Shown in pieces: positions 27,874 to 38,046 of a DNA stretch of 64,000 bases. Under the pieces are notes generated by a model. The model was not told where the DNA came from. It worked only from the letters and a program-made list of their open reading frames with translations, and made no database searches. The stretch spans positions 10,612 to 74,611 of the forward strand of contig DAOTWD010000127.1 of NCBI GenBank assembly GCA_034435975.1. Reading direction: 5' to 3'. Each line of letters begins with the position of its first letter. Position 1 is the first letter of the stretch. Both the position numbers and the translations under genes were made by a program. This DNA is from CAKZQX01 sp034435975 (lineage in GTDB: Bacteria; Chloroflexota; Chloroflexia; Chloroflexales; Chloroflexaceae).

Positions 27874-30800
27874 AGGCCTGATTCCTGTGATAGCCCGATA
27901 TCCAGTGCCTGCTGCCATACCATTTTGAGGGTTGCCAGGTCAATGGTGAACACCTCGTCTGTTGCGATGCTGATACGCAATTCAGTGCTGGCAGTTACCC
28001 GTCCGATGCGGGTCACGATAGTACTGGACAGGGTGGTTTCAAAAGCGGGTGCATCCTGTGGTCGTACTTCAACCAGAAACCGATCTGGTGACTCGGAGAA
28101 AAGTTTGATCACGGTCTCGTCCGCTGTGCCCGATGTGCGGGCCAGGTTCGTCGGTTGCCAGGGGGCAGCGATCGACATCGCACCCAGATCGATGTTCAGC
28201 CCATACCCGCCGGCAAAGGCCATTTCGGCCGCAGCGACGGCCAGCCCTCCTTCACTAAGATCGTGGCAGGCGCGTACCAGACCAGCGCGTATCGCTTTAT
28301 GCAGTGCGACAAAGGTTTGACGTGCCTGGGCCAGATCAACCTGGGGTGGCAAGGGATGGGAGGGATAGCCCGGGCTGGCTTGTTGTGGATCAGGTGGAGT
28401 GGTCTGACAGATCAATGCATAGTGTGATCCCGCCAGTTCAGGGCGGGTGGTACCCACGAGATAGAGGATGTTATCTACCTCCTTCAGATCCATGGTCACT
28501 GTCTGACGCACATCCGGCACATGAGCCAGGGCAGAGATGAGCAGTGTAGGCGGGATAGCCATACGTTGTCCCTGGGCATCACGGTACTCGTTATTCAGCG
28601 AGTCCTTGCCACTGATGAATGGTGTCCCCAGGGCAATGGCGGCATCGTAGCAGCCAGCGGCGGCACGTACCAGGCCTGCCAGACGATCTGGTTGGCGCGG
28701 GTCACCCCAGCAAAAGTTATCCAGAATAACGGTACGGGATGGGTCGCCGCCAACGGCAACAACATTTCGTAGGGCTTCATCAATGCATGCCAGCGCCATC
28801 CAGTAGGGATCGAGACGTCCATAGTGCGGATTAATACCACAGCCCAGCGCTAATCCTTCGTAGGTATGCCGCAGGGGTTGAAGGACTGCCGCGTCACCCG
28901 GCCCATCATTGGCGATACCAACCAGGGGCTTGATCACGGTTGCCCCACCAACTTCGTGGTCGTAGGTGCGCACAATGTGTTCTTTGGAAGCAATATTCGG
29001 GTGGGCAAGGAGTCGTAATAACGCCTCACGCATCGTAAGCAGGGGTGTGGCAGGAGACGACGCATCCCGGTGTGCCGTCTGGTCATACTGCCAGACGGCT
29101 TCCAGCACCCGCTGTGGCCGCCCATGATGAACGAATTCCATCGCCAGATCCACCACCATCTGCCCGTGATGCACCACACGCAGACGCTGGTCGTTCGTAA
29201 AATGACCAATCGGTGTGGCTTCGACATCCTCGGAGGCACAGAGTTCAAGAAAGGTCGCCAGATGTTGTGGCGGCACGGCCAGTACCATGCGTTCCTGGGC
29301 CTCAGATAGCCAGATTTCCCATGGCTGTAACCCGGCATATTTTAGTGGTACATGCTCTAGTTCGACAGTGACCCCCGTTTGCTCGCCCATCTCGCCCACT
29401 GCCGACGAGAGACCACCGGCACCACAATCGGTAATCGCATTGTATAGACTCTGATCGCGGGCCTGCATCAGTACGTCCAGTAATTTCTTCTCGGTAATCG
29501 GATCGCCAATCTGCACTGCGCTCCCAACGTTGCTGGCGGTGGTATGGGTCAATTCAATGCTACTAAAGGTTGCGCCGTGGATACCGTCGCGCCCGGTGCG
29601 CCCGCCCAGAACGACCACGACATCGCCCGGACGCGCTGCGCGCGGGTGCGCACCACGCGGAGCAATGCCGACAGTGCCGCAGAACACCAGCGGGTTGGCA
29701 GTGTACCCTGGATCGAACAGGATGGCACCATTGACAGTAGGGATGCCGAGTTTGTTGCCATAATCGCGTACACCCGCAACGACGCCATGGCAAATGCGGG
29801 CGGGCGGTAGCACACCCGATGGTAACGCTTCAGCCGCACGATCCAGCGGGCCAAAGCATAGCACGTCGGTGTTGGCGATGGGCAGGGCCGAAACTCCCAG
29901 CACATCGCGGATTACTCCGCCGACGCCCGTGTTCGCCCCACCAAATGGTTCCAGCGCACTGGGATGGTTGTGGGTTTCAACTTTGAAGGAAACCTCATAG
30001 TCACGGGTAAACGCCACAATCCCTGCGTTGTCGACAAAGGCGCTCAATATCCACTGTGACGAAGAATGTGCAGCCTGGGCTTCAAGGACACGCCTGGTGG
30101 CGGCGATCAAAAAGGTGTGAAGCAGGCTATCAATTTCACTATCCTGTTGTAACTGATGATAGGCGCTATACAGTTGCGGGTCAAGCATGGCTGACGCAGC
30201 ATCTCTCCTGGCAGCATAGCGATAGTTGATGCGGGCCTTGAATGTTTTGTGCGAACAATGTTCGCTCCAGGTCTGGGCCAGTGTCTCTAATTCACCATCA
30301 GTCGGGTTGCGAGCGATCTGGGTAAAGTAGGCCTGGATCGCCTGCATCTCAGTCAGATCCAGCGCTAACATGCCAGCCTGGCTGATACGCAACAGTTCGG
30401 CATCGTCTGCGTCACGTAGCAGTACCTGTTGTACCACGGGGGTGACCCGGGCTGGTGGGGTAAGCAGCCACAGATAGAGCGAGCGTCGTGCGGCACTGTC
30501 ATCATTGTGACGGTAGATCAGTGTGATTTGCACGAGATCATTAGCCAATGTGCGGGCCAGTATCTCAGGATCGCTATGCGCTGGCAGCAGGTAGCGGCGT
30601 AGTGCCCGCGCCTGCTCCAGTCCGCTTATTCCCAGCCGCCTGGCACCCTCGATCACACTTTCAGCTTCATTGTCGGTTACGCCTGGACGATAGGCAATTT
30701 CAAGATAGTGTCCACCAGCGGGCAACATGTGGCCGGGATCTTCCTGGAGCGCTTCGCTGTGAAGGGTACACCAGGTCGCCTGCTGGATCACCGGATCATG

Positions 30801-30932
30801 CAGCAGTTCCGTCGTCAGACGCGCTACTGCCGCTGGATCAAGCTGTGAACCGGCCAGCAGATAGAGTGACTGCATGATCGGTGGTGTATGGACAGGTGTG
30901 CGTGGAGTTACGGTAACCAGATAATGAGTCAT
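27870..30932 (-). CDS. purL: Phosphoribosylformylglycinamidine synthase with PurS-like N-terminus
   Basis: The product has 1020 residues from the ATG at 30932. It catalyses the ATP-dependent conversion of FGAR to FGAM in purine synthesis. The first 220 residues contain PurS-like sequence (EIAYRPGVTDNEAESVIEG and a second, weaker copy). The PurL core starts at TLAQTWSEHCSHKTF and has FKVETHNHPSALEPFGGANTG, GGRTGRDGIHGATFSS and a second AIRS-like half (CHDLSEGGLAVAAAEMAF). No glutaminase domain is fused, so a separate PurQ is needed. Typical small-type PurL is about 740 residues, so this is a PurS-PurL fusion. It is the first gene of a four-gene operon, with the next start overlapping its stop by four bases. 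Confidence 0.93.
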   Translation of the reverse strand: MTHYLVTVTPRTPVHTPPIMQSLYLLAGSQLDPAAVARLTTELLHDPVIQQATWCTLHSEALQEDPGHMLPAGGHYLEIAYRPGVTDNEAESVIEGARRLGISGLEQARALRRYLLPAHSDPEILARTLANDLVQITLIYRHNDDSAARRSLYLWLLTPPARVTPVVQQVLLRDADDAELLRISQAGMLALDLTEMQAIQAYFTQIARNPTDGELETLAQTWSEHCSHKTFKARINYRYAARRDAASAMLDPQLYSAYHQLQQDSEIDSLLHTFLIAATRRVLEAQAAHSSSQWILSAFVDNAGIVAFTRDYEVSFKVETHNHPSALEPFGGANTGVGGVIRDVLGVSALPIANTDVLCFGPLDRAAEALPSGVLPPARICHGVVAGVRDYGNKLGIPTVNGAILFDPGYTANPLVFCGTVGIAPRGAHPRAARPGDVVVVLGGRTGRDGIHGATFSSIELTHTTASNVGSAVQIGDPITEKKLLDVLMQARDQSLYNAITDCGAGGLSSAVGEMGEQTGVTVELEHVPLKYAGLQPWEIWLSEAQERMVLAVPPQHLATFLELCASEDVEATPIGHFTNDQRLRVVHHGQMVVDLAMEFVHHGRPQRVLEAVWQYDQTAHRDASSPATPLLTMREALLRLLAHPNIASKEHIVRTYDHEVGGATVIKPLVGIANDGPGDAAVLQPLRHTYEGLALGCGINPHYGRLDPYWMALACIDEALRNVVAVGGDPSRTVILDNFCWGDPRQPDRLAGLVRAAAGCYDAAIALGTPFISGKDSLNNEYRDAQGQRMAIPPTLLISALAHVPDVRQTVTMDLKEVDNILYLVGTTRPELAGSHYALICQTTPPDPQQASPGYPSHPLPPQVDLAQARQTFVALHKAIRAGLVRACHDLSEGGLAVAAAEMAFAGGYGLNIDLGAMSIAAPWQPTNLARTSGTADETVIKLFSESPDRFLVEVRPQDAPAFETTLSSTIVTRIGRVTASTELRISIATDEVFTIDLATLKMVWQQALDIGLSQESGL

Positions 30933-31087
30933 ATGTTTCTCATGGGTAGTGCAGTTGCCAGGATAGCATATGCTGCACGTTCTTTGTACCAATTGCCAGA
31001 TGGCCAGAACACGCACGCTACAGGAGAGACGAGCGATTGCCACCGCGTATACTGCCTGTCGCTTTCTAGCCAGATGCTTGCGCTGGT

Positions 31088-31117
31088 ATTATACACCAGG
31101 CGGTTCTTTGTTGACAG
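31088..31117 (-). promoter_or_regulatory. Candidate promoter of the purL operon
   Basis: On the minus strand CTGTCA is followed after 18 bases by a perfect TATAAT, about 155 bases before the purL start. The long leader shows no recognisable purine riboswitch. Confidence 0.5.
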
Positions 31118-31265
31118 GCGGTGTGTCGTGTGAACGGTTCATAGCGAGAATGGGGTACAGTCCCTCACAATCCATAGGCATCAACAGGTGCTTCCGGCTG
31201 CCGATCCGGGAGCCAATATCCTATTTCTCTCCAAGTTTCTGCATAAAATCTCCCTAAAAATGTTC

Positions 31266-31294
31266 TTGACAGTGCAGTCAGGTTTCCGAATAAT
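31266..31294 (+). promoter_or_regulatory. Promoter of the three-kinase operon
   Basis: TTGACA (31266-31271) and AATAAT (31289-31294) are 17 bases apart, giving 11 of 12 consensus matches. The leader to the first kinase start (31495) is about 195 bases and AT-rich. The remainder of the 562-base divergent gap from 30933 shows no gene. Confidence 0.65.
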
Positions 31295-31494
31295 AATAAA
31301 AGCAGTATTTGCGGGTACATTTGATTCTATCTATAATTGCAAGAATTCGTTATGAAATTATTAAATTAGAAATACGTGTCCATTCTGGGAAATGTTCGCC
31401 AACAGGGAGTGTGAGGCCGTGCCCTTGCTATCCCTTCCACATAGACTTATCTACTGGCGAGCCGTGTAGACTATGGTTGAGAGGAAGCACGCCT

Positions 31495-33828
31495 ATGTCG
31501 TTACGCAATAAAACGCTGCTATCGATCAGTATGGTGACGATCATTCTGATCACGTTGCTGTACGCTACTTCGCAAGCTATTTTGCTGACCAGCTTTGCCG
31601 AACTAGAGGAACAGAAGACGCAGGAGCATGTCGAACGCGCCCTCAATGCGCTGGTAAACGAAATAAACGCGCTGGAACAGACGGCCCGCGATTATGCTAT
31701 CTGGGATGACACGTATGCCTTTATGAACGACTACAATGAAGCCTATCTCACCAGCAATTATCGGAATGAGGCCTTTATCTATAACCGCTTGAATCTGGTC
31801 GCACTTCTCGGCACGGACGGTGAACCACGCTTCATACGCTTTTTTGACATTGATACTCAGACGGAACTACCGCTTCCGCCCAATCTCCAAGCATTTTTGC
31901 AGCGCCTGAGCGACCATACATTGTTTCCAGACAGTGAGAAACACGCTCTGAAGGGCCTCCTACGCTTACCAGACGATCCGCTCCTGATAGCAGTGCAACC
32001 CATTCTTCCCGGCGCCGAGAATGACCTCTCACGTGGTTTTCTTGTAATGGGGCGCTTGCTCAATCCGAGCCAGATTGAACAACTGGCGCAGATCACCCGG
32101 CTGTCGTTGACAGTGGTTGCCTATCACGATGACCTGCTTCCGAGTACAGTTGAACAGATGCCTTTCCGCACATCAATGGGCAGTCCGATGTATGTGCAAC
32201 CATTGAATGGGAATGTCATTGCAGGTTATAGCGTGCTTGAGGATATCTATGGGCACGCATCGCTCCTGTTGCAGGTCAATGTTGATCGGTCTATTTATCA
32301 GCAGGGCCAGGAAACCATCCATTACATACTTGTGTCGCTCTTGCTGGTCAGTGTGGTATTGGGGATTGGTACGGTGTTTTTTATAGAACGCGCAGTGCTG
32401 TCGCGGTTACTCCGCTTACATAGTGCCGTTGATATGATACGCCAACTGGCTACACCTGCCGCTCGCGTTGCCGTTCAGGGTAAGGATGAAATTGCCTCGT
32501 TGGCCCTGTCGATCAATACCATGCTCATTTCCTTAGAGCATGCCCAGCAGCAGGCATTCCAGAGCGAAAAACGCTATCGTCATCTGGTGGAACACGCGCC
32601 TGACGCGATTGCGATCTATCGCGATGGGGCGATCGAGTTTATCAACCCGGCAGGTCTGGCATTGTTTGGAGCAGTCAGTGCAGATCAACTGCTGGGGAAA
32701 TCCCTGCTGGATTTTGTACCACCTGAAAGCCAGGCGATGCTCCGTGAACAGCTCGAACCAGGCGTACTCCGGGAAAGACCGTCTCTGTTGCCTATCGGGG
32801 GGGTTATGCGTCTGGATGGTTCGGAGAGAGACGTAGAAATCAGCGTTACGCCCTTCTGTGATCAAGACCAGCAAGCAATGCAGGTGATTCTGCATGACAT
32901 TACTGTCCGGCGCCAGGCTGAACAAGCTTTATACTGGGCCAAAGAAGCTGCTGAAGAAGCCAGTCGTTCCAAGAGCCAGTTTCTGGCAAATATGACGCAC
33001 GAGTTGCGCACCCCTCTCACCACGATCCTGGGCTATAGCGAGTTACTGAAAGGTGATGTGCAAGATCTGGGATACACTGATTTGTTGCCTGATATAGAAC
33101 GCATTCATCGAGCGGGTATGTATTTGCTGGCGCTCATCAGTGATGTTCTGGATCTTTCGAAGATCGAATCGGGAAAAATGGATGTGTATCTTGAAGCCTT
33201 TGATCTGGAGGATCTGGCCGATGAGGTCTTGACGATGGTTCAACCATTGGTTGAAAAGAATGGGAACCAGTTGCGTGTCTATCTTGATGACCAGGTACCG
33301 ATTATTCGTAGTGACCTGACCAAAGTGCGTCAGATTCTGTTTAACCTGTTGAGTAATGCGGCCAAATTCACCCAGGATGGAACAGTGACCTTCCGTATTA
33401 GCATCCAGAAATCGTTGCCCCTCAGTACCGATGACCTGTCAGTCAACGGATCAGCCACGTTGCGGGAGGTGCCGAACACGACGGTGATGCTCCTTGAAGT
33501 CGCTGATACGGGCATTGGTATGACCGGTGAGCAGCTACAGAAGTTGTTTCAAGAGTTTGTGCAGGGTGATGCTTCCACAACTCGCAAGTATGGCGGCACT
33601 GGATTGGGCCTGGCGCTCTGCCAGCGTTTAGTGACCTTGATGGGCGGTACCATCAGGGTGGAGAGTGAACCAGGCGTTGGATCAACCTTCCAGGTATGTC
33701 TGCCGGTAGATGTTGTTGATATCGATAGAGAACCGTCTGAATTGACCTGGAAAAATCAGGTTATACAGACCATGGTGTACCCAGAAGGTGATACGAGAGT
33801 ATGCAAGCAGAATCATATGTCATCCTGA
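31495..33828 (+). CDS. Sensor histidine kinase (CHASE4, HAMP, PAS, HisKA, HATPase)
   Basis: The product has 777 residues. The ATG at 31495 is chosen because GAGAGGAAG lies about 8 bases upstream and membrane segment 1 follows at once (about 8-33). The periplasmic region (about 40-275) has the CHASE4 hallmark ARDYAIWDDTYAFM. Membrane segment 2 is at about 280-302, HAMP at about 303-355 and PAS at about 362-475. The H-box is MTHELRTP with His502. The ATPase has NLLSNAAKFT, DTGIGMT and GTGLGLA. It is the first gene of a three-kinase operon, and its end overlaps the next start by 28 bases. Its kinase core is strikingly like that of the third gene. Confidence 0.92.
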   Translation: MSLRNKTLLSISMVTIILITLLYATSQAILLTSFAELEEQKTQEHVERALNALVNEINALEQTARDYAIWDDTYAFMNDYNEAYLTSNYRNEAFIYNRLNLVALLGTDGEPRFIRFFDIDTQTELPLPPNLQAFLQRLSDHTLFPDSEKHALKGLLRLPDDPLLIAVQPILPGAENDLSRGFLVMGRLLNPSQIEQLAQITRLSLTVVAYHDDLLPSTVEQMPFRTSMGSPMYVQPLNGNVIAGYSVLEDIYGHASLLLQVNVDRSIYQQGQETIHYILVSLLLVSVVLGIGTVFFIERAVLSRLLRLHSAVDMIRQLATPAARVAVQGKDEIASLALSINTMLISLEHAQQQAFQSEKRYRHLVEHAPDAIAIYRDGAIEFINPAGLALFGAVSADQLLGKSLLDFVPPESQAMLREQLEPGVLRERPSLLPIGGVMRLDGSERDVEISVTPFCDQDQQAMQVILHDITVRRQAEQALYWAKEAAEEASRSKSQFLANMTHELRTPLTTILGYSELLKGDVQDLGYTDLLPDIERIHRAGMYLLALISDVLDLSKIESGKMDVYLEAFDLEDLADEVLTMVQPLVEKNGNQLRVYLDDQVPIIRSDLTKVRQILFNLLSNAAKFTQDGTVTFRISIQKSLPLSTDDLSVNGSATLREVPNTTVMLLEVADTGIGMTGEQLQKLFQEFVQGDASTTRKYGGTGLGLALCQRLVTLMGGTIRVESEPGVGSTFQVCLPVDVVDIDREPSELTWKNQVIQTMVYPEGDTRVCKQNHMSS

Positions 33829-35447
33829 TAGTTGATGACAGCGTCCAGAATTGTGATTTGCTTACTCGGCATGTACAGCGCCAGGGATATACTCCGGTCG
33901 TGGCACACCATGGACAGATGGCCCTCGATTGCTTGCGTAGCCAGGCGATCGATCTGGTATTGCTGGATATTATGATGCCCGGTATGAGTGGCTATCAAGT
34001 TCTGGAATACGTGCAAGCAGATGCGACGCTTCGTCATATTCCGGTGATTGTGATTTCGGCGATTGACGATCTTGACAGTGTGGTGAAATGTATTCATCTT
34101 GGTGCCGAAGATTACCTTCCCAAGCCATTTAACCCGACCTTACTCAAAGCCCGCATCAAAGCTTCTCTGGAGAAGAAGCGCCTGCGTGATCAGGAGCAAA
34201 TTTACCTGGACGAGTTGCACACTATTCAACGTATTGATCGTGAATTGAATGCCAGCCTTGATGTGCAGCGCGTTATGCAGATCACGCTCGAATGGGCCAT
34301 CCGCCGATCCATGGCTGATGCGGGGGTGATAGGGATGGTAACATCTGATGCGCTGCGCGTGATTGCCACACACGGGTATGGTGCGGCTTCTGGTATACTA
34401 CACAATGGGTATATCCCCCTGAATGTGCCAACGATTCAGACCGCGCTGCAGAGTGGCGAACTTCAGTTACAACAGTTTGACCAGCAGAATGATGCGTTCC
34501 GCTTAGTGCCAACTGGCCAGTGTCAACTGGTACTGCCTATTCGGCGTGAGCAACAGGTGATTGGTTTACTGTTGCTGGAGAGTAACACCATCCGCAACTG
34601 TAGTGAGGAGATGCTGGCCTTTTTGATGCGCTTATGTGATCATGCAGCGATAGCGCTGGCCAATGCCCAGTTGTACGTTGCGTTACAGTCTGCCAGTACG
34701 GCTAAAAGCGAATTTGTTTCGTTTGTTTCGCATGAACTGAAAACACCGATGACATCGATCCTGGGGTATACGGATATGTTATTATCTCGGAGATTCGGAG
34801 ACTTGAACGAAACTCAGGTAAAATTTTTACAGACGATGCGTACCAATGTCCATATGATGACGAGCCTGGTTTCTGATCTCACGGATATTTCGCGGATTGA
34901 GTCCGGACATCTGTATCTCGACTATAGTGCCATTGCGCTGTCTGAGATTGTCGAAGCAGTAGTACAATCTATCTATAGTCAGATTGAAGCCCGATCCCAG
35001 ACGTTGCGGGTGTATATACCTGATAATCTGCCGCTGATACGAGGGGATCGGATGCGTCTGATCCAGATTGTCACTAACCTGGTGAGCAATGCCTATAAAT
35101 ATACACCTCATGGCGGCTCGATTACCATCCACGCGGAATGTACAACGCTGGTGTCACCGCAGGGGATGGATCAGCCGATGGTCTGCCTGATGGTCAAAGA
35201 TGATGGAGTAGGCATTGATGTCGAAGATCACCCCCGCATCTTTCAGCAGTTTTTTCGGGCGAACACGCATGGTATTGATGCTCCATCGGGCACAGGGTTA
35301 GGGCTGCACATTACCCGGCGTCTGGTCGAACTCCAGGGTGGGCGTATCTGGTTTACCAGCATGCGTAACCAGGGAACAACGTTCTATGTGGCTATTCCCA
35401 TTGCAGTCCATCCTGGTACATCCATGCCAGGCGAAACGGGCAGATAG
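33801..35447 (+). CDS. Cytoplasmic hybrid: receiver-GAF-histidine kinase
   Basis: The product has 548 residues. An intact receiver (VDD near 11-13, Asp56 in LVLLDIMMPG, Lys in KPFNP) is followed by a GAF-like domain (about 140-295). The H-box FVSHELKTPMTSILGY has His311. HATPase_c has NLVSNAYKYTPHG, DDGVGID and GTGLGLHI. The receiver-first layout suggests it takes phosphate from a partner, perhaps the flanking membrane kinases, and modulates its own kinase. It begins 28 bases before the end of the preceding gene, so translation is likely coupled. The third kinase starts 20 bases after its stop. Confidence 0.92.
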   Translation: MQAESYVILIVDDSVQNCDLLTRHVQRQGYTPVVAHHGQMALDCLRSQAIDLVLLDIMMPGMSGYQVLEYVQADATLRHIPVIVISAIDDLDSVVKCIHLGAEDYLPKPFNPTLLKARIKASLEKKRLRDQEQIYLDELHTIQRIDRELNASLDVQRVMQITLEWAIRRSMADAGVIGMVTSDALRVIATHGYGAASGILHNGYIPLNVPTIQTALQSGELQLQQFDQQNDAFRLVPTGQCQLVLPIRREQQVIGLLLLESNTIRNCSEEMLAFLMRLCDHAAIALANAQLYVALQSASTAKSEFVSFVSHELKTPMTSILGYTDMLLSRRFGDLNETQVKFLQTMRTNVHMMTSLVSDLTDISRIESGHLYLDYSAIALSEIVEAVVQSIYSQIEARSQTLRVYIPDNLPLIRGDRMRLIQIVTNLVSNAYKYTPHGGSITIHAECTTLVSPQGMDQPMVCLMVKDDGVGIDVEDHPRIFQQFFRANTHGIDAPSGTGLGLHITRRLVELQGGRIWFTSMRNQGTTFYVAIPIAVHPGTSMPGETGR

Positions 35448-35467
35448 GGTGAATTGCAAGGGTTGGC

Positions 35468-37405
35468 ATGCAATATATTCTGCTGCTGGTCATAGGGGCC
35501 ATAACATCTATTGTACTGGCGGGTTTTGCCTGGCGTTATCGTTCAGTACCAGGTGCGCTTGCCCTGGCGGTGCTTATGCTCGCGATCGCCGAATGGTCGC
35601 TGACCTATGCTCAGGAATTGGTAAGCCCCGATCTCGCGACGAAAATCTTCTGGGCACGAGTCCAATACATCGGTATTGCGCTGGTGCCGCCTGCCTGGCT
35701 CGTTTTTGCCATTCAATACACGGGGCGTCCTCACTGGTTAACACGCCGTAATCTCGCACTGCTAGCGATTGAGCCGCTACTCGTCTGGTTCTTGATCTGG
35801 ACGTATCCAGCCCATCAGTTCTTCTGGGAAAATATCACCCTGGATATAAGCGGTACACTCCCGGCCTGGAGCGCAACGTATGGCATTGCGTTCTGGATGC
35901 ACACGGCTTATGCCTATCTTTTCTTACTGGTAGGTACGCTGCTAATGGTGCGGACGTTTATACGCTCGCCGCGCCTGTATCGGGGTCAGGCACTGGTGAC
36001 GTTACTGGGTGTGATGATGCCCTGGTTGGGCAATGTTCTGTATGTTTTCAACTTGAGTCCCTGGCCTGATCTCGATCTGACTCCTCTCATGTTTACTGTG
36101 ACTGGTGTGAGCCTGGCATGGGGACTCTTTCACTTTCGGCTACTGGATATTGTTCCCATAGCCCGCGATGTGATCATTGAGAGTATGAGTGATGGCGTAG
36201 TTGTGCTGGATGCGCAGAACCGCATTGTGGATATTAATCCATCCGCCTGTGCGATCTTTGAAAGCCAGGCACACCTGTTGATTGGGCAATCGGTCGATCG
36301 TATTCTGGCGCATCGCCCAGATCTGCTGGAACGTTACCTGTACGTCACTGAAACGCGAGAGGATTTTGTGCTGGATGATGGTAGTCGCCAGCGCAACTTT
36401 GATCTGCGCATCTCACCCTTACGCGACCGCCGCGGGCGGATAACTGGACGCTTGGTCGTGCTCCGCGATATAACGGAACTCAAACGGTTTGAACAGGATT
36501 TATACCAGGCAAAGGAAGCAGCCGAGGCGGCTAATCGGGCCAAGAGTACCTTGCTGGCGAATATGAGCCATGAACTCCGTACTCCCCTCAATGCGGTGAT
36601 TGGCTATAGCGAACTTTTGGGTGAAGAAGTACGTGAATTAGGATACACAGATCTGCTTCCCGATCTGAAAAAGATACAAATTGCGGGTGAGCACCTGCTG
36701 GCTTTGATTAGCGACATTCTTGATCTGTCCAAAATCGAAGCCGGTAAAATGGATCTGCTCCTGGAAACCTTTGATGTAACCACACTGATTGATGACGTGG
36801 TGATGCATATCCGGCCGCTGGCGGCGAAAAATGGCAATCGATTGGATGTACAATTGGAAGATGTACCGGAAACGATGTATGCGGATGTGACCAAAGTACG
36901 CCAGATATTGCTAAATCTGCTGAGTAATGCCACCAAGTTTACTGAGCATGGAACGATTACCTTGCATGTTACCACACGTCTTTGCCACTCTGTGGACGGA
37001 GGAGATACGAGCAGGGAGGCGCCGTCAATGCTCAGTACTGAACCTGTCTCATTCCAGAAGGCCGCACCTGATCAGCCACCGGTCATGATTCTCTTCACCG
37101 TAAGCGACACAGGCATTGGTATACCTATGCCCCAGATGCGCCGGCTATTCCAGGCTTTCATGCAAGGTGATAGTTCGACCACACGCAAGTTTGGAGGTAC
37201 TGGACTGGGTCTGGCATTAAGCTCACATTTGTGCCAATTGATGGGTGGGACGATCAGTGTGGAGAGTGTCGTGGGGCAAGGATCGACCTTTGTCGTGCGG
37301 CTGCCGTTGCGAGTGAACGAGACGCACGCAGAGCCGACTGCTCAGACAACAGGTATGGTGCAAGACGGTGATCCTTGTACGTCCATGTGGCAGCAGCCAT
37401 GCTGA
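35468..37405 (+). CDS. Histidine kinase with 7-transmembrane N-terminal sensor
   Basis: The product has 645 residues. Residues 1-225 form about seven membrane helices of the 7TM histidine-kinase N-terminal type, with FWARVQYIGIALVPPAWLVFAIQYTG as the hallmark split between helices. PAS is at about 232-340. The H-box is MSHELRTPLNAVIGYSELL with His368. HATPase_c has NLLSNATKFTEHG, DTGIGIP and GTGLGLA, with a 35-residue insertion before the G1 box. The HisKA region (LGYTDLLPDLKKI...LLALISDILDLSKIEAGKMD) closely matches that of the first kinase in this operon, pointing to duplication with a swapped sensor. Confidence 0.92.
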   Translation: MQYILLLVIGAITSIVLAGFAWRYRSVPGALALAVLMLAIAEWSLTYAQELVSPDLATKIFWARVQYIGIALVPPAWLVFAIQYTGRPHWLTRRNLALLAIEPLLVWFLIWTYPAHQFFWENITLDISGTLPAWSATYGIAFWMHTAYAYLFLLVGTLLMVRTFIRSPRLYRGQALVTLLGVMMPWLGNVLYVFNLSPWPDLDLTPLMFTVTGVSLAWGLFHFRLLDIVPIARDVIIESMSDGVVVLDAQNRIVDINPSACAIFESQAHLLIGQSVDRILAHRPDLLERYLYVTETREDFVLDDGSRQRNFDLRISPLRDRRGRITGRLVVLRDITELKRFEQDLYQAKEAAEAANRAKSTLLANMSHELRTPLNAVIGYSELLGEEVRELGYTDLLPDLKKIQIAGEHLLALISDILDLSKIEAGKMDLLLETFDVTTLIDDVVMHIRPLAAKNGNRLDVQLEDVPETMYADVTKVRQILLNLLSNATKFTEHGTITLHVTTRLCHSVDGGDTSREAPSMLSTEPVSFQKAAPDQPPVMILFTVSDTGIGIPMPQMRRLFQAFMQGDSSTTRKFGGTGLGLALSSHLCQLMGGTISVESVVGQGSTFVVRLPLRVNETHAEPTAQTTGMVQDGDPCTSMWQQPC

Positions 37406-38046
37406 CATACTCCATACCGCGGTTCAGCCCGCTTCTAAACATAGTACATTCAGTATGAGTTGAACATTTGAAACTTTCCTCCACTGATCTACGTCTTAGT
37501 ACTACAACGAGACATCCCCTGGGTAGGAAGGCGTGGTGCGGTTTCAACCCGCCAAAACCACCGTGGAACTATGCGCGGGGGCCGCAGGCTCCCGCGGCTC
37601 GGCTGCGGTGAAGTCTCGGTATAATATTCGTCTCAAGAGACCACGGACTGCTGGTCGTGCAAACGCACGTTGGTACTGGAGCAATCCTACATACCACAAG
37701 GTACACAGTGGCTTGCATCCAATGTTCTTCAAAGTGGAAGAGACGCTCCACAGTGCAAGTACTGCTCTGCCGCAGCTAAAATCCATTTTGTGATGAGCGA
37801 CCGCGTACTTTATAGCAACACGTTGTGAACAAGCTGGAGTCGTGGCCTTCGTCTGGCTCTGGCTCTCTCCAGGCGAAAAAAGCCGGGACTCCACTTCATA
37901 ATTGGCAGAGGATTGGTATAAAAATGTATTCAATTTGCTTAGAGATCACCCTGGCAGTACCGGGTTTTTCGTCGAACGAAGGTATGTAAAGATACGGGAA
38001 ACCTGCCACTATTGATGGCACCCGCTAGAAATACCAGGTAATCGTG
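37406..38046 (+). other. 641-base gap with a strong GC hairpin
   Basis: The gap lies between the kinase operon and the ABC transporter genes. At 37574-37596 a 10-bp stem with a GCA triloop (CGCGGGGGCC/GGCTCCCGCG) looks like a terminator, but it lies 169 bases after the kinase stop and lacks a T tract. AT-rich sequence near 37915-37930 (TATAAAAATG) may contain the ABC promoter, without a clear -35. No gene is supported. Confidence 0.4.

Noticed and set aside
30933..31087. Purine riboswitch in the purL leader
   Set aside because: The conserved junction and loop motifs of purine or PRPP riboswitches are absent.
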